NCBI GenBank assembly: GCA_947463325.1
Contig: CANHQT010000001.1
Span: forward strand, 124,001-188,000
Length of the DNA stretch: 64,000 nucleotides
Reading direction: 5' to 3'
DNA from: Sphingomonadaceae bacterium
Lineage (GTDB): Bacteria > Pseudomonadota > Alphaproteobacteria > Sphingomonadales > Sphingomonadaceae
The first letter of the stretch is position 1. Each line of letters opens with the position of its first letter. The position numbers were made by a program, and so were the translations under genes. Positions 8,378 to 17,265 of the stretch are shown here, in pieces. The notes under the pieces were generated by a model, which did no database searches, was not told the origin of the DNA, and saw only the letters and a list, made by a program, of their open reading frames with translations.

Positions 8378-9267
8378 TGACCGGCCATTCGAACCTTATC
8401 CCTCCCGTCGCCCCCTTGCTTGGCACTCGTCGACTTTCGGGCGGAATGCCTTGGGTTATCGCGATTATGACGGCGCTTGCCATGCTGGCGATGGCGGCAG
8501 CGTTGGTCCTTACGCCTGCGGCGACGGCGCTTTCCGGGCAAATTGCAGGGCGCGCGACGATTCAAATCGTCCAGCCCGATGCGCTGGTGCGGCGTGCTGA
8601 TGTTGCCGAACTGCGCCGGTTGCTGGCGGAGGAGCCCTATGTGGTAGCGGTCCGGAGTCTGCCCGAGGAGGAAACGGCCCGTCTCGCCGAGCGGTGGCTG
8701 GGAGAAGGTTTGTCGCAGTCCGATCTGCCTTTGCCGGCGCTGATCGATGTGGATGTTGTCCGTTCGGACGATGCGACCATGGCTCGGCTGGGCGCGGCAG
8801 TGCGTTCTGGGGTGCCAGAAGCGCGTGTTATCCCCCATGCTGAATGGCTGGGTCCAGTGGCTCGCATGATGAGTGCGATTGGCTGGATTGCAGCAGCGAT
8901 CGCAGCCATGCTTATCAGCTGTGCGGCTGTCGTCGCTGTCCTTGCAGTGCGCGCCGCGCTCTCCGCACAGCGGCCGATGATCGATATCCTCCATCTGGTC
9001 GGCGCAACCGATGTTCAGGTGGCGCGTTTGTTCCAGCGTCTGGTCGCGCGTGATGTCATGGCGGGGGCGATCCTTGGTGCCGTCGCTGCCGTTTGCCTTT
9101 CGCTGTTGGTTGTATGGCAGACGCGCGGGCTGGTTGCTGGCCTTGCCGAAGGCGCGGGGGGCTTGGCATCAGTGGTCTGGATTCTGCTTGTGCCGCCCTT
9201 GGTGATTGCCGTCGCGATGTTAGCCTCTCGGATCGCGGTGATTCGTGCGCTCGGGGAATTGCCATGA
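8377..9267 (+). CDS. ftsX: Cell-division membrane protein FtsX
   Basis: This is a 296-residue membrane partner of FtsE. An N-terminal helix (about 27-48) is followed by a periplasmic domain (to about 160) and three more helices near 165-195, 215-245 and 260-285, the normal FtsX layout. The segment DILHLVGATDVQVARLFQRL before the third helix matches the FtsX/MacB-type coupling motif. FtsX transmits ATP hydrolysis by FtsE to periplasmic amidase activators. ATG 8377 overlaps the ftsE stop by one base and its own stop overlaps the next gene (ATGA). Confidence 0.9.
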   Translation: MTGHSNLIPPVAPLLGTRRLSGGMPWVIAIMTALAMLAMAAALVLTPAATALSGQIAGRATIQIVQPDALVRRADVAELRRLLAEEPYVVAVRSLPEEETARLAERWLGEGLSQSDLPLPALIDVDVVRSDDATMARLGAAVRSGVPEARVIPHAEWLGPVARMMSAIGWIAAAIAAMLISCAAVVAVLAVRAALSAQRPMIDILHLVGATDVQVARLFQRLVARDVMAGAILGAVAAVCLSLLVVWQTRGLVAGLAEGAGGLASVVWILLVPPLVIAVAMLASRIAVIRALGELP

Positions 9268-9794
9268 TCCGCAGAATTGTCTCTGCCTTGGCCTTGGTCT
9301 GGCTGTTCGGTTTCGTCTGGTTTGCGCTGTTTCTGCCGCAACCGCTCGGCGACTGGCGGACTGACGGCATTGTGGTTTTTACTGGAGGGCCAAAGCGGAT
9401 CGATCGCGCGCTCGATCTTCTTGCGGACGGGCAGGCGCAGAGGTTGCTGATCAGCGGGGTGGATCGTGATGTACGCCCCAGCGAACTGGTCGCTGAATAC
9501 GGCCGGCCGGTGGCTCTGTTCGACTGCTGTGTTGTGTTGGGACATGAGGCAGTCGACACTCGCAGCAATGGTGAAGAAGTGGCGGGGTGGGTGCAGCGGC
9601 GCGGATACCGATCCCTGCGGCTGGTAACCACCGATTGGCACATGCGTCGGGCTCGCTTTGAGGTTGAACGGGCTTTGCCCTCCGACATCATTGTCGTGGC
9701 GGATGCCGTCCCTTCACGGCCCAGCTTCCGCACATTGTGGGTCGAATATCACAAGCTGCTGTTGCGGCGCTTGGGTTCGCTGTTCGGTATCTGA
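9264..9794 (+). CDS. YdcF/DUF218 family envelope protein
   Basis: This 176-residue protein has an N-terminal membrane anchor (residues 5-22). A DUF218 domain follows with IVVFTGGPKRIDRALDLL, ISGVDRD, DTRSNGEEVAGWV and LVTTDWHMRRARFEVERAL, the family's ordered motifs. DUF218 proteins such as YdcF, SanA and ElyC act in envelope or lipid-carrier homeostasis, but the substrate here is unknown. ATG 9264 overlaps the ftsX stop (ATGA) and is followed one base after its stop by plsC, so it belongs to the ftsEX operon. Confidence 0.83.
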   Translation: MIRRIVSALALVWLFGFVWFALFLPQPLGDWRTDGIVVFTGGPKRIDRALDLLADGQAQRLLISGVDRDVRPSELVAEYGRPVALFDCCVVLGHEAVDTRSNGEEVAGWVQRRGYRSLRLVTTDWHMRRARFEVERALPSDIIVVADAVPSRPSFRTLWVEYHKLLLRRLGSLFGI

Positions 9795-9795
9795 C

Positions 9796-10506
9796 ATGGC
9801 TTTGCTTGCGGCGGCCATACGCACCATTGTTTGGACACCCGTCTTTTACGCCGGTTCGGCTTTGCTCAGCCTGTCTGCTGGATTCCTTGCCCTATTCGAT
9901 CGCACAGCGTTCGAGCGCGCGGTCAGCCAGTGGGGCCGCTGGCAGCGCTGGTGCGCGCGGGTTATCCTGCGTCAGCATGTCGCGATCGAAGGTGAGTTAC
10001 CGAAGGAAGCGGTGTTTTTCGTCTTCAAGCATGAGGCGATGTTTGAAACCATCGACCTCCCGTTCATGCTCCACCGGCCTGTGGTGTTCGCCAAACAGGA
10101 ACTCTTTTCTATCCCGGTCTGGGGCCCGCTGGCCCGCCACTATGGGCTTATTCCAATCGAGCGGAGCGCAGGTGCCGCTGCCCTGCGCACAATGCGCCGC
10201 GCCGCGCTTGATGCCATCGCCGCGGGGCGCCCGCTCGTGCTGATGCCGGAAGGGACGCGTGTACGGCATGGCCAATCGCCTGAGCTGCGGTCGGGCTTTG
10301 CAGGGCTCTACAAGCTGCTGGGACTCGGCGTAGTGCCGGTCGCCGTCAACAGTGGGGCGCCGCGTCGGGGATGGATCAGGCTGCCCGGTACGATCACCTA
10401 TCGTATTGGTGAAGCAATTCCCCCGGGCCTGCCGCGCGAGGAAGCCGAACAGCGGGTCCATGCCGCTATCAACAGCTTGAACCCACCGCTTCTGGCGCAG
10501 GACTAA
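9796..10506 (+). CDS. plsC: 1-acyl-sn-glycerol-3-phosphate acyltransferase (PlsC family)
   Basis: This 236-residue membrane-bound acyltransferase makes phosphatidic acid from lysophosphatidic acid. An N-terminal helix lies at about 7-34. Motif I reads KHEAMFET, so the usual H-x4-D is H-x4-E. Motif II is FAKQELFSIPVWGPLARHYG, motif III VLMPEGTR and motif IV VVPVAVNSG. The length is normal. It is the last gene of the ftsE-ftsX-ydcF-plsC unit and converges on tyrA with a 4-base overlap. The Glu in motif I is conservative, and the other motifs are intact. Confidence 0.88.
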   Translation: MALLAAAIRTIVWTPVFYAGSALLSLSAGFLALFDRTAFERAVSQWGRWQRWCARVILRQHVAIEGELPKEAVFFVFKHEAMFETIDLPFMLHRPVVFAKQELFSIPVWGPLARHYGLIPIERSAGAAALRTMRRAALDAIAAGRPLVLMPEGTRVRHGQSPELRSGFAGLYKLLGLGVVPVAVNSGAPRRGWIRLPGTITYRIGEAIPPGLPREEAEQRVHAAINSLNPPLLAQD

Positions 10507-11417
10507 TGGCGGCGGCCGAAATCGGGTGCCGCGTCATCCTGACCCGAATCGACGATTGATTGGCGGACAGCGCGTGTTCGCGTGAACAGCGCTTGCAGGG
10601 CATCCCCATCACCCCAGCGGATCGCGCGCTGCAGCTGGCTCAGGTCTTCGCTGAACCGCTGCAGCATCTCTAAAACCGCCTCGCGGTTGGACAGGAACAC
10701 ATCGCGCCACATCACTGGGTCTGAGGCTGCGATGCGGGTGAAATCCCGGAAACCGCCAGCGGAATATTTGATGACCTCGCTTTCGGTTACCTCCTCCAGG
10801 TCCGATGCGGTGCCGACAATGGTGTAGGCAATCAGGTGGGGAAGGTGGCTGGTGACAGCCAGCACCAGATCGTGATGCCGGGCATCCATGATCTCGATAT
10901 TGGCGCCCAGACCCGCCCAGAAGGCCGCTACCTTCTCGATGGCGGCGGCATCTGTCCCGGCTTCGGGCGTCAGGATGCACCAACGCCCGCGGAACAGGCT
11001 GGCAAAGCCTGCATCAGGCCCGCTGCGCTCGGTTCCGGCGACGGGGTGGGCGGGCACAATGACGTGGCCGGGCAGTGCTTCGGCGAGTGCTGCCGCCGGC
11101 CCGGCTTTCGATGATCCGACATCGCTGACGATGGCATCTTTGGCCAGTGCGGGGGCAACGGCGCAGGCAACATCTGCTGTGGCGCCAACCGGAACAGCAA
11201 GGATCACCAGCTCGGCATCGCGCACCGCCTCTTCGACAGTATCCGCCACATGGGCGCAGAACCCTAGTTCTGCAGCCCGTGCGCGCACCGGGGCGCTTGC
11301 GTCATGGCCGGTCACGGTCAACCCTTCCCAAGCCTGTCCGGCGGCCCGGGCGATCGATGATCCAATCAGCCCTAGGCCGATGATGGCGATGCGACTGAAT
11401 GGCGGAGCGCCGCTCAT
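10503..11417 (-). CDS. tyrA: Prephenate/arogenate dehydrogenase
   Basis: This 304-residue TyrA-type dehydrogenase oxidatively decarboxylates prephenate (or arogenate) for tyrosine synthesis. The N-terminal Rossmann motif is [16 protein letters not shown] (about 10-25). The substrate part contains [14 protein letters not shown] and the prephenate-dehydrogenase segment [17 protein letters not shown]. It lies directly after hisC with an ATGA overlap, a pairing in which the HisC-type aminotransferase may also serve tyrosine synthesis. Prephenate versus arogenate specificity and NAD versus NADP use cannot be told from the motifs. Confidence 0.92.
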   Translation of the reverse strand: MSGAPPFSRIAIIGLGLIGSSIARAAGQAWEGLTVTGHDASAPVRARAAELGFCAHVADTVEEAVRDAELVILAVPVGATADVACAVAPALAKDAIVSDVGSSKAGPAAALAEALPGHVIVPAHPVAGTERSGPDAGFASLFRGRWCILTPEAGTDAAAIEKVAAFWAGLGANIEIMDARHHDLVLAVTSHLPHLIAYTIVGTASDLEEVTESEVIKYSAGGFRDFTRIAASDPVMWRDVFLSNREAVLEMLQRFSEDLSQLQRAIRWGDGDALQALFTRTRAVRQSIVDSGQDDAAPDFGRRH

Positions 11418-12517
11418 GCGCCAGTCACGATCCGGCGCAGCGCGGCGGCAACTCCGCGGGTTTCCTCCTCAGTGCCGATGGTGATGCGCAGCGCGTGGGG
11501 CAAGCCCTGCCCGGGCAGCCAGCGAACAATATAGCCCGCCTCCATCAATGCCTTGTAGGCATATTCTGCGCTGACATCGCCTTCGAACAGCACAAGCAGG
11601 AAGTTGGTCGCCGAGTTTACAGCAGTGATCCCATGGTTCCCGAGCGCGGCAACCTCGTCTGCCAGCCAGCTACGCCAGCGCGTGTTATGCTCGCGGCTCG
11701 CGTCGACGAAGCCTGTGTCTGCCAGCGCGGCGATGGCCGCCTGCTGGCCTGCGGCTGTGACGTTGAACGGCGCTCGGATGCGGTGCATGGCATCGATCAG
11801 CGGTGCCGCGCCATAACCCCAGCCAATACGTTCCGCTGCCAGCCCGTAAATCTTCGAAAAAGTCCGCGTGACAAACACATTGGGCGCCTCGGCCGCCAGC
11901 GCCAGGCCGTGATCATCTTCGTCCGGCGACAGATATTCCGCATAGGCCTGGTCGAGCACGAACAGCACGTCGCCGGGCAGCGATGCGTGCAGCCGTGCAA
12001 TTTCGCCCCGCGATAGCAATGTGCTCGTGGGATTGTTGGGGTTCGCAACATAGACGACGCGGGTCCGCGGCGTCACGCAGGCCAGAATGGCGTCGACGTC
12101 GGTGCCATAATTCACATCCGGCGCGATTACCGGCGTTGCGCCGACGCGCCGCGCTGCAATGTCATAGACGGCAAAGCCGAAGCGGACATAGATCACCTCG
12201 TCACCCAGACCCGCAAAGGCGCCAGCGGCGAGGTGGAGCAGCTCGTCCGACCCTGTTCCATAAATGATGCGCGCAGGATCAAGTCCATGGTGCGCTGCCA
12301 GTGCTTCGCGCAGCGCTGTCGCGCCCGGATCTGGGTATCGGCGCATGTCGGCTTCGGCGATGAAAGCCGCGCTGGCGTCCGGGCTGCACCCCAGCGGATT
12401 CTCGTTCGCGCTGAGTTTCACCAGCACGCGTCCGTCATCACCCTTTGAACGGCCGGGGACATAGGGGGCGATACCCATCACCCAGGGCTTGGGCTGCGGA
12501 ATGGCAAGGTCGGTCAT
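11414..12517 (-). CDS. hisC: Histidinol-phosphate / aromatic aminotransferase
   Basis: This 367-residue class-II PLP aminotransferase starts [20 protein letters not shown]. It has [12 protein letters not shown] near the N-terminus, [22 protein letters not shown] and the PLP-lysine segment [19 protein letters not shown]. It converts imidazole-acetol-phosphate to histidinol-phosphate. Because it is translationally coupled to tyrA, it probably also or mainly transaminates aromatic keto acids (inference). ATG 12517 was chosen over an upstream ATG that would add 27 residues outside the family alignment. It is divergent from metX, with 92 bp between. Confidence 0.9.
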   Translation of the reverse strand: MTDLAIPQPKPWVMGIAPYVPGRSKGDDGRVLVKLSANENPLGCSPDASAAFIAEADMRRYPDPGATALREALAAHHGLDPARIIYGTGSDELLHLAAGAFAGLGDEVIYVRFGFAVYDIAARRVGATPVIAPDVNYGTDVDAILACVTPRTRVVYVANPNNPTSTLLSRGEIARLHASLPGDVLFVLDQAYAEYLSPDEDDHGLALAAEAPNVFVTRTFSKIYGLAAERIGWGYGAAPLIDAMHRIRAPFNVTAAGQQAAIAALADTGFVDASREHNTRWRSWLADEVAALGNHGITAVNSATNFLLVLFEGDVSAEYAYKALMEAGYIVRWLPGQGLPHALRITIGTEEETRGVAAALRRIVTGA

Positions 12518-12571
12518 GGGGCAGCGCCTTAGCGCAACGGACAGACCTGTCCAGCATTGCGCGGCCCCGCG

Positions 12572-12577
12572 TTGACA
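12572..12577 (+). promoter_or_regulatory. TTGACA hexamer before metX (possible -35)
   Basis: A perfect TTGACA lies 32 bases before the metX ATG. No Shine-Dalgarno sequence is visible in front of that ATG. If this is the -35 box, transcription would begin within a few bases of the start codon, so metX may have a leaderless mRNA. No convincing -10 hexamer is seen. No SAM-riboswitch consensus is recognised in the 92-bp hisC-metX gap. Confidence 0.3.
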
Positions 12578-12609
12578 TAGGGCCATGCTCCTGCGCATCG
12601 CTCTTGATC

Positions 12610-13728
12610 ATGTCTCCGCGTTTTATCGAGCATCAGCGACTCGTCCTGCCAGCCCCCCTGCTCCTCGACGGCGGAGCCGCGCTGTCGCCGGTCGAGGTCG
12701 CCTGGCAAAGCTACGGTACGCTCAATGACGCGCGCGATAATGCGATCCTCATCTGTCACGCGCTGACTGGCGACCAATATGTCGCGGGGCGTCACCCCGT
12801 TACCGGTAAGCCAGGCTGGTGGGAGCGGATGGTTGGACCCGGCAAGCCCATAGATACCGATCGTTTCTACGTCATCTGCTCCAATGTCATCGGCAGTTGC
12901 ATGGGCTCCTCCGGCCCGGCGAGTCGCGATCCGGCGTCGGATACACCATGGGGTATGCGTTTTCCGGTGATCACCATTGCGGACATGGTGCGTGCGCAGG
13001 TCGCGTTGCTCGATGCGCTTGGCATTGCGCGGCTGCATGCGGTCGTCGGTGGGTCGATGGGGGGGATGCAGGCGCTCGCTTGGGCCGCCCATCATCCCGA
13101 GCGTGTCGGCCGCGCACTCGTCATTGCCTCTGCGGCGCGCCATTCGGCTCAGAATATAGCCTTTCATGAGGTTGGCCGGCAGGCGATCATGGCCGACCCG
13201 GCCTGGAAGGGCGGCGATTATTATGGTGCGCGGGGCGGTGGGCCTGCCAAGGGCCTCGCGGTCGCGCGCATGGCGGCGCACATCACCTACCTGTCGGAAG
13301 AAGGGTTGACGGCCAAGTTCGGCCGTCGCCTGCAGAATCGCGACGCCAAGACGTTCGGCTTCGACGCTGATTTTCAGGTGGAATCCTATCTGCGGCATCA
13401 GGGTCTGGCCTTCACTGACCGGTTCGACGCCAACTCCTATCTCTACATCACCCGCGCGATGGACTATTTTGATCTGGCCGAGCCGCACGGGGGAAAGCTG
13501 GCCACCGCCTTTGCGCGCAGCGTGGCGACGCGCTTTTGCCTGGTCAGCTTCACCAGCGATTGGCTCTATCCCACGTCCGAATCGCGTGCGATTGTTCACG
13601 CGCTCAATGCCGCCGGCGCGCCAACCAGCTTCGTCGAGCTCGAAAGCGGCTTTGGCCATGATGCATTCCTGCTTGATGTGCCCGCGCTTGATCGCGTGAT
13701 CGGCGGCTTTGTGGGGGAAGGCGCATGA
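12610..13728 (+). CDS. metX: Homoserine O-acyltransferase MetX
   Basis: This 372-residue alpha/beta-hydrolase-fold enzyme activates homoserine by O-acylation, the first committed step of methionine synthesis. The nucleophile Ser149 sits in [10 protein letters not shown]. The N-terminal part has [10 protein letters not shown] and [18 protein letters not shown], and the catalytic His is in [10 protein letters not shown] near the C-terminus. Acetyl- versus succinyl-CoA use cannot be decided by eye. ATG 12610 ([13 protein letters not shown]) matches the family start. It overlaps metW by four bases (ATGA), the conserved metX-metW pair. Confidence 0.93.
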   Translation: MSPRFIEHQRLVLPAPLLLDGGAALSPVEVAWQSYGTLNDARDNAILICHALTGDQYVAGRHPVTGKPGWWERMVGPGKPIDTDRFYVICSNVIGSCMGSSGPASRDPASDTPWGMRFPVITIADMVRAQVALLDALGIARLHAVVGGSMGGMQALAWAAHHPERVGRALVIASAARHSAQNIAFHEVGRQAIMADPAWKGGDYYGARGGGPAKGLAVARMAAHITYLSEEGLTAKFGRRLQNRDAKTFGFDADFQVESYLRHQGLAFTDRFDANSYLYITRAMDYFDLAEPHGGKLATAFARSVATRFCLVSFTSDWLYPTSESRAIVHALNAAGAPTSFVELESGFGHDAFLLDVPALDRVIGGFVGEGA

Positions 13729-14312
13729 GCGAGCTTCGCCCTGATCTGGCGGTCATCGCTGCCCATGTCGCGGCCGGCTCCCGCGTGCTCGATGTCGGCT
13801 GTGGGGACGGTACCCTGATGGCCGCGTTGCGCGACAAGGGGTGCGACGCGCGCGGGTTGGAACTTGACCCTGCAAATGTCGCGGCTGCGGTGTCGCGCGG
13901 CCTGTCAGTGGTGCAGGGGGACTGCAATGTCGACCTCACCGACTATCCGGCGGACAGCTTCGACTATGTCATCCTGTCGCAAACGCTGCAGACGACGATG
14001 CGGCCCGACCGCGTGGTCGAACAATTGCTGCGTATTGGCCAGCGCGCCTTTGTCTCATTTCCCAATTTCGCGCACTGGCGGGTGCGGCTGAGCCTGCTGT
14101 GGGGCGGGCGCATGCCGGTGACGCGCCTGCTCCCGGTCGCTTGGTACGAAACACCCAACATCCATCATGTTACGGTTGATGATTTCCGCGCGCTGCTTGC
14201 GGAACGGGGCATTGAGGTGGAGGGTAGCTGGTTCCTGACCGGTGACCGGCCGACCAGCGCGGCAGCGGCCAATTTCCGGGCCGAACATGCGGTGTTCTTG
14301 CTGAAACGCTGA
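13725..14312 (+). CDS. metW: Methionine biosynthesis protein MetW
   Basis: This is a 195-residue methyltransferase-fold protein. The SAM-like motif [15 protein letters not shown] is at about 22-36, followed by the MetW-specific [21 protein letters not shown] and [24 protein letters not shown]. MetW is needed with MetX for full homoserine acylation in several proteobacteria. Its enzymatic role is unclear. It is coupled to metX by an ATGA overlap and ends in a strong hairpin. Confidence 0.92.
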   Translation: MSELRPDLAVIAAHVAAGSRVLDVGCGDGTLMAALRDKGCDARGLELDPANVAAAVSRGLSVVQGDCNVDLTDYPADSFDYVILSQTLQTTMRPDRVVEQLLRIGQRAFVSFPNFAHWRVRLSLLWGGRMPVTRLLPVAWYETPNIHHVTVDDFRALLAERGIEVEGSWFLTGDRPTSAAAANFRAEHAVFLLKR

Positions 14313-14335
14313 CCGGCGGGCCCCTCCCGCCGGTC
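14311..14335. terminator. Hairpin between metW and the aldehyde dehydrogenase gene
   Basis: GACCGGCGGG (14311-14320) and CCCGCCGGTC (14326-14335) form a perfect 10-bp stem with loop CCCCT. It overlaps the metW stop and sits 17 bases before the stop of the convergent aldehyde dehydrogenase gene, so it can act for both. There is no long T-run on either side, so it may be an intrinsic terminator of the weak-U type or a 3' stabiliser. Confidence 0.65.
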
Positions 14336-14352
14336 AGTATTTCATGAGTCGA

Positions 14353-15777
14353 TCAGGCGGGAATGCCGCTGATCGCTTTCACTTCCATGAAGTCCTTGAG
14401 GCCGAACAGCCCGCCTTCGCGGCCGTTGCCCGACTGCTTGTACCCACCGAAGGGTGCGCCCGGCGCGGGTCCCCAGCTGTTCACGGCAACCATGCCGGCG
14501 CGCAGCTTCGGGGCGACATCGGCGGCCTTTTCGGGGTCGCCGGAAATCACGGCCGACAAACCATAGGCAGTGTCGTTGGCGATTTGGATGCCCTCGTCCA
14601 GGTCATCATAGGCGATGATCGTTGCCACCGGTCCGAACACCTCCTCCTGCGCGATGCGCATGTCCGGCGTGACACCAGAGAAGACAGTCGGGCGGATGTA
14701 ATAGCCGCGGTTCACATTGGCGGGCAGGCCGGTGCCACCCGTTTCCAGTGTCGCGCCTTCGTCGATCGCCGACTGGATCAGACCCTGGATCTTCTCGAAC
14801 TGGGCCTTGTTGACGACGGGGCCGATGTGCATGCCCTCGGCCAGCGGATCGCCGACCGGGGTCGCCTCAAACATCGCCTTGACCACGCCTGCCGCCTCGG
14901 CCTCACGCTCGCGCGGCACAAGAATGCGTGTTGGTGCGATGCAGCTCTGTCCGGTGTTGACCAATACGCCCTGCACCGTCGGTGGCAGGACGGTTGCGAA
15001 ATCCGCATCGGGCAGGACCAGGTTGGGGGATTTGCCACCCAACTCCTGGTGGACGCGCTTGACTGTATCCGCTGCCGCCTTGGCGACGAGGATGCCTGCG
15101 CGCGTCGATCCGGTGAAGCTCACCATCTCTATGTCGGGGTGCGCCGAAATGGCGGCACCGACGCCGGGGCCGTCGCCCTGCACCAGGTTGAACACGCCCG
15201 GCGGCACGCCCGCGGCGTCGAGGATCTCGGCAAAGATCGCTGCATTGCCCGGACATTCCTCCGAGGGCTTGAGCACCATCGTGTTGCCCGCTGCGAGGGC
15301 CGGTGCGACCTTGAGTGCAATCTGGTTCAATGGCCAGTTCCAGGGCGTGATCATGCCGACGACGCCGATCGGTTCATAGACGATCAGGTTTGCGCCCATC
15401 CGCTCCTTGAATTCGAAATCCTTGAGTGCCGCGATCGTGCCGAGGAATCCGCCGATCCCTGCACCAACCTGTGCGGTGGTCGCGAAGCTGACCGGTGCGC
15501 CCATTTCTTCAGCCATCACGCGGCCAAGGTCGGCAGCACGCTTCTTATATTCCTCGACAATGCGGCCGAGCAGCTCGAGCCGTTCCTCGCGCGTTGTCTG
15601 CGAAAAGCTTTCGAAGGCGCGCCGTGCCGCAGCCACTGCCGCATCGACATCGGCTTTGGTGCCGATCGTGATCGCCGACACCGGCTCCTCGGTCGCCGGG
15701 TTGATCACCTCATGGCGTTTACCGCCGATCGAATCGACCCATTTGCCATCGATATAATGTTGCAGATGCTCGCGCAT
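14353..15777 (-). CDS. NAD(P)-dependent aldehyde dehydrogenase family protein
   Basis: This 474-residue aldehyde dehydrogenase has PWNWPLNQ with Asn147, KPSEECPGNAA, FTGSTRAG, the general base Glu245 in ELGGKSPNLV and the catalytic Cys279 in NTGQSCIAPTRIL. All key residues are present and the length is typical. It oxidises an aldehyde to the acid with NAD(P). The substrate is not evident, as the family includes betaine-aldehyde- and vanillin-type enzymes. It is a single gene on the minus strand, 79 bp after the end of the M20 peptidase gene, and starts at ATG 15777 behind GGAGAGAGG. Confidence 0.9.
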   Translation of the reverse strand: MREHLQHYIDGKWVDSIGGKRHEVINPATEEPVSAITIGTKADVDAAVAAARRAFESFSQTTREERLELLGRIVEEYKKRAADLGRVMAEEMGAPVSFATTAQVGAGIGGFLGTIAALKDFEFKERMGANLIVYEPIGVVGMITPWNWPLNQIALKVAPALAAGNTMVLKPSEECPGNAAIFAEILDAAGVPPGVFNLVQGDGPGVGAAISAHPDIEMVSFTGSTRAGILVAKAAADTVKRVHQELGGKSPNLVLPDADFATVLPPTVQGVLVNTGQSCIAPTRILVPREREAEAAGVVKAMFEATPVGDPLAEGMHIGPVVNKAQFEKIQGLIQSAIDEGATLETGGTGLPANVNRGYYIRPTVFSGVTPDMRIAQEEVFGPVATIIAYDDLDEGIQIANDTAYGLSAVISGDPEKAADVAPKLRAGMVAVNSWGPAPGAPFGGYKQSGNGREGGLFGLKDFMEVKAISGIPA

Positions 15778-15856
15778 GGCCTCTCTCCTTCGGTGATGGA
15801 TGTGGCGCGATACGTTGCGCCTTGCAACCCTTGTCGCGTCGTCCGCGCCGCAGTGG

Positions 15857-17158
15857 TCAACGGCGCTCCCGTGCTAACCGGCTCAGCAGCACGGCCGAGC
15901 GCGCCGCTTGGCGGGGTAGGCTGGAAAGGTCGATCCATTCCCCGTCGGCATGTGCCAGCCCGCCTGATGCGCCCAGCCCGCCCAATGTATCGACATCAGC
16001 CGCAACCCAGCCCGAATCGGCGGCGCCGCGTCGTGCCGGGTCCATCTCGGCCAGTTCGGCAAAGCCCAAATCGCGGTTGACCGCATTCAGTCTTGCGAGA
16101 AGCGCGCGATTGCCTTCGGTCGGGGCCATCGGGGGATAGCTTGTTTCAAAGCGGATAGAGGCATCGGTGCCTGGCAGGTTGGCATCGACAATCGCCTGCA
16201 TTGCGGTGCGGATGCGCGCGTCCTGTTCGGCGGTCAGCGTGCGCAGGTCACCGCGTGCAACGGCGCTGTCGGCGATGATGTTGGTCTTGCCTACTGCGCT
16301 CACGCTCTCTGCGCTGGCGGCCAGAGTCGCTGGGGTGCCCCCGGCCACCAGACCCACATTGTAGGTGAGGTTCGCTTCGGGAAGCTCGCGGCGGAACGCA
16401 TCGAGGATGCGCGCCATCTCGTAGATCGCGCCGTATCCGGAGCCGGTAGAAAAGACTGTGCTCGAATGGCCCGCACGGCCGGTAGTGGTCAACGTCCAGT
16501 TGGCCGAGCTGCGCCGGGCGATGGTACCGAACTCCTGTTCGCCTTCGCGCGCCAGATTTTCATATTCCAGCGCTACGTCGGCCCAGCGCCCGGCCTCGAT
16601 CAGGTCTGCCCTCGCTACCTCCGACGGCGCGCCGATCCGCTCCTCGTCGCCGGTCAGCACCACCATGACGTCGGCGTCTTCGAGCGTGCCGGCCGCCTCC
16701 ATCGCGCGCAGCGCGCCGATGATCACCACCATCCCGCCCTTGTCGTCGCCGACACCCGGGCCGATCGCGCGCGTTCCCTCGCGCCGATAGGTTTGAAAGG
16801 GGGAGGTCGGTTCGAACACCGTGTCGAGATGGGCGATAAGGAGGATGCGCTTGCCGCGCCCATTGCCGCGATGTGTGGCGACGACATGGCCGGCGCGCCC
16901 CGTTGCGCTCATGTCCACCCAGCGCACCTCGAAGCCGAGCTGGGACAGCTCTGCCTCCATCATCTGGCCCACCGCGCGCACGCCCGGCAGGTTGAGGGTT
17001 CCGCTGTTCTGGTTGACCAGCCGTTCGAGCAGCGCCTCGCCATAGGCGGCATCGCTTGCCGCGAAATCGGCGGCGCGCTGTTCGCTGCGGCTCAATTGCG
17101 CGTGCGCGGGGATGGTCAGGGTGAGGGCGGCGATCACCGCAAGGATGGTGCTTTTCAT
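15857..17158 (-). CDS. Secreted M20 family zinc peptidase (glutamate carboxypeptidase-like)
   Basis: This 433-residue metallopeptidase has a signal peptide (MKSTILAVIAALTLTIPAHA), so it acts in the periplasm or outside. Zinc-binding and catalytic motifs are in order: IAHLDTVFEP, GPGVGDDKGGMVV and VVLTGDEERIGAPS. GRAGHSS marks the dimerisation domain. It resembles carboxypeptidase G2/M20 exopeptidases that remove C-terminal Glu-like residues. The true substrate is unknown. ATG 17158 was chosen because the signal peptide begins there; the longer frame would add 12 residues that break it. Confidence 0.88.
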   Translation of the reverse strand: MKSTILAVIAALTLTIPAHAQLSRSEQRAADFAASDAAYGEALLERLVNQNSGTLNLPGVRAVGQMMEAELSQLGFEVRWVDMSATGRAGHVVATHRGNGRGKRILLIAHLDTVFEPTSPFQTYRREGTRAIGPGVGDDKGGMVVIIGALRAMEAAGTLEDADVMVVLTGDEERIGAPSEVARADLIEAGRWADVALEYENLAREGEQEFGTIARRSSANWTLTTTGRAGHSSTVFSTGSGYGAIYEMARILDAFRRELPEANLTYNVGLVAGGTPATLAASAESVSAVGKTNIIADSAVARGDLRTLTAEQDARIRTAMQAIVDANLPGTDASIRFETSYPPMAPTEGNRALLARLNAVNRDLGFAELAEMDPARRGAADSGWVAADVDTLGGLGASGGLAHADGEWIDLSSLPRQAARSAVLLSRLARERR

Positions 17159-17212
17159 GGTCACCAAGGCAGCATGGTGAGCGCGCGGCGTCAACGCCTC
17201 TCACGCGCATGC

Positions 17213-17242
17213 AAAAGGGGCGCCCGCACTGGCGGACGCCCC
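17213..17242 (-). terminator. Terminator of glnA
   Basis: On the minus strand GGGGCG-TC-CGC pairs with GCG-GG-CGCCCC around a 4-base loop (17217-17242), followed by TTTT (17213-17216). It begins 23 bases after the glnA stop. The stem has one internal mismatch pair. Confidence 0.8.
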
Positions 17243-17265
17243 GATTATGTTGCCGCGATGAAAAA

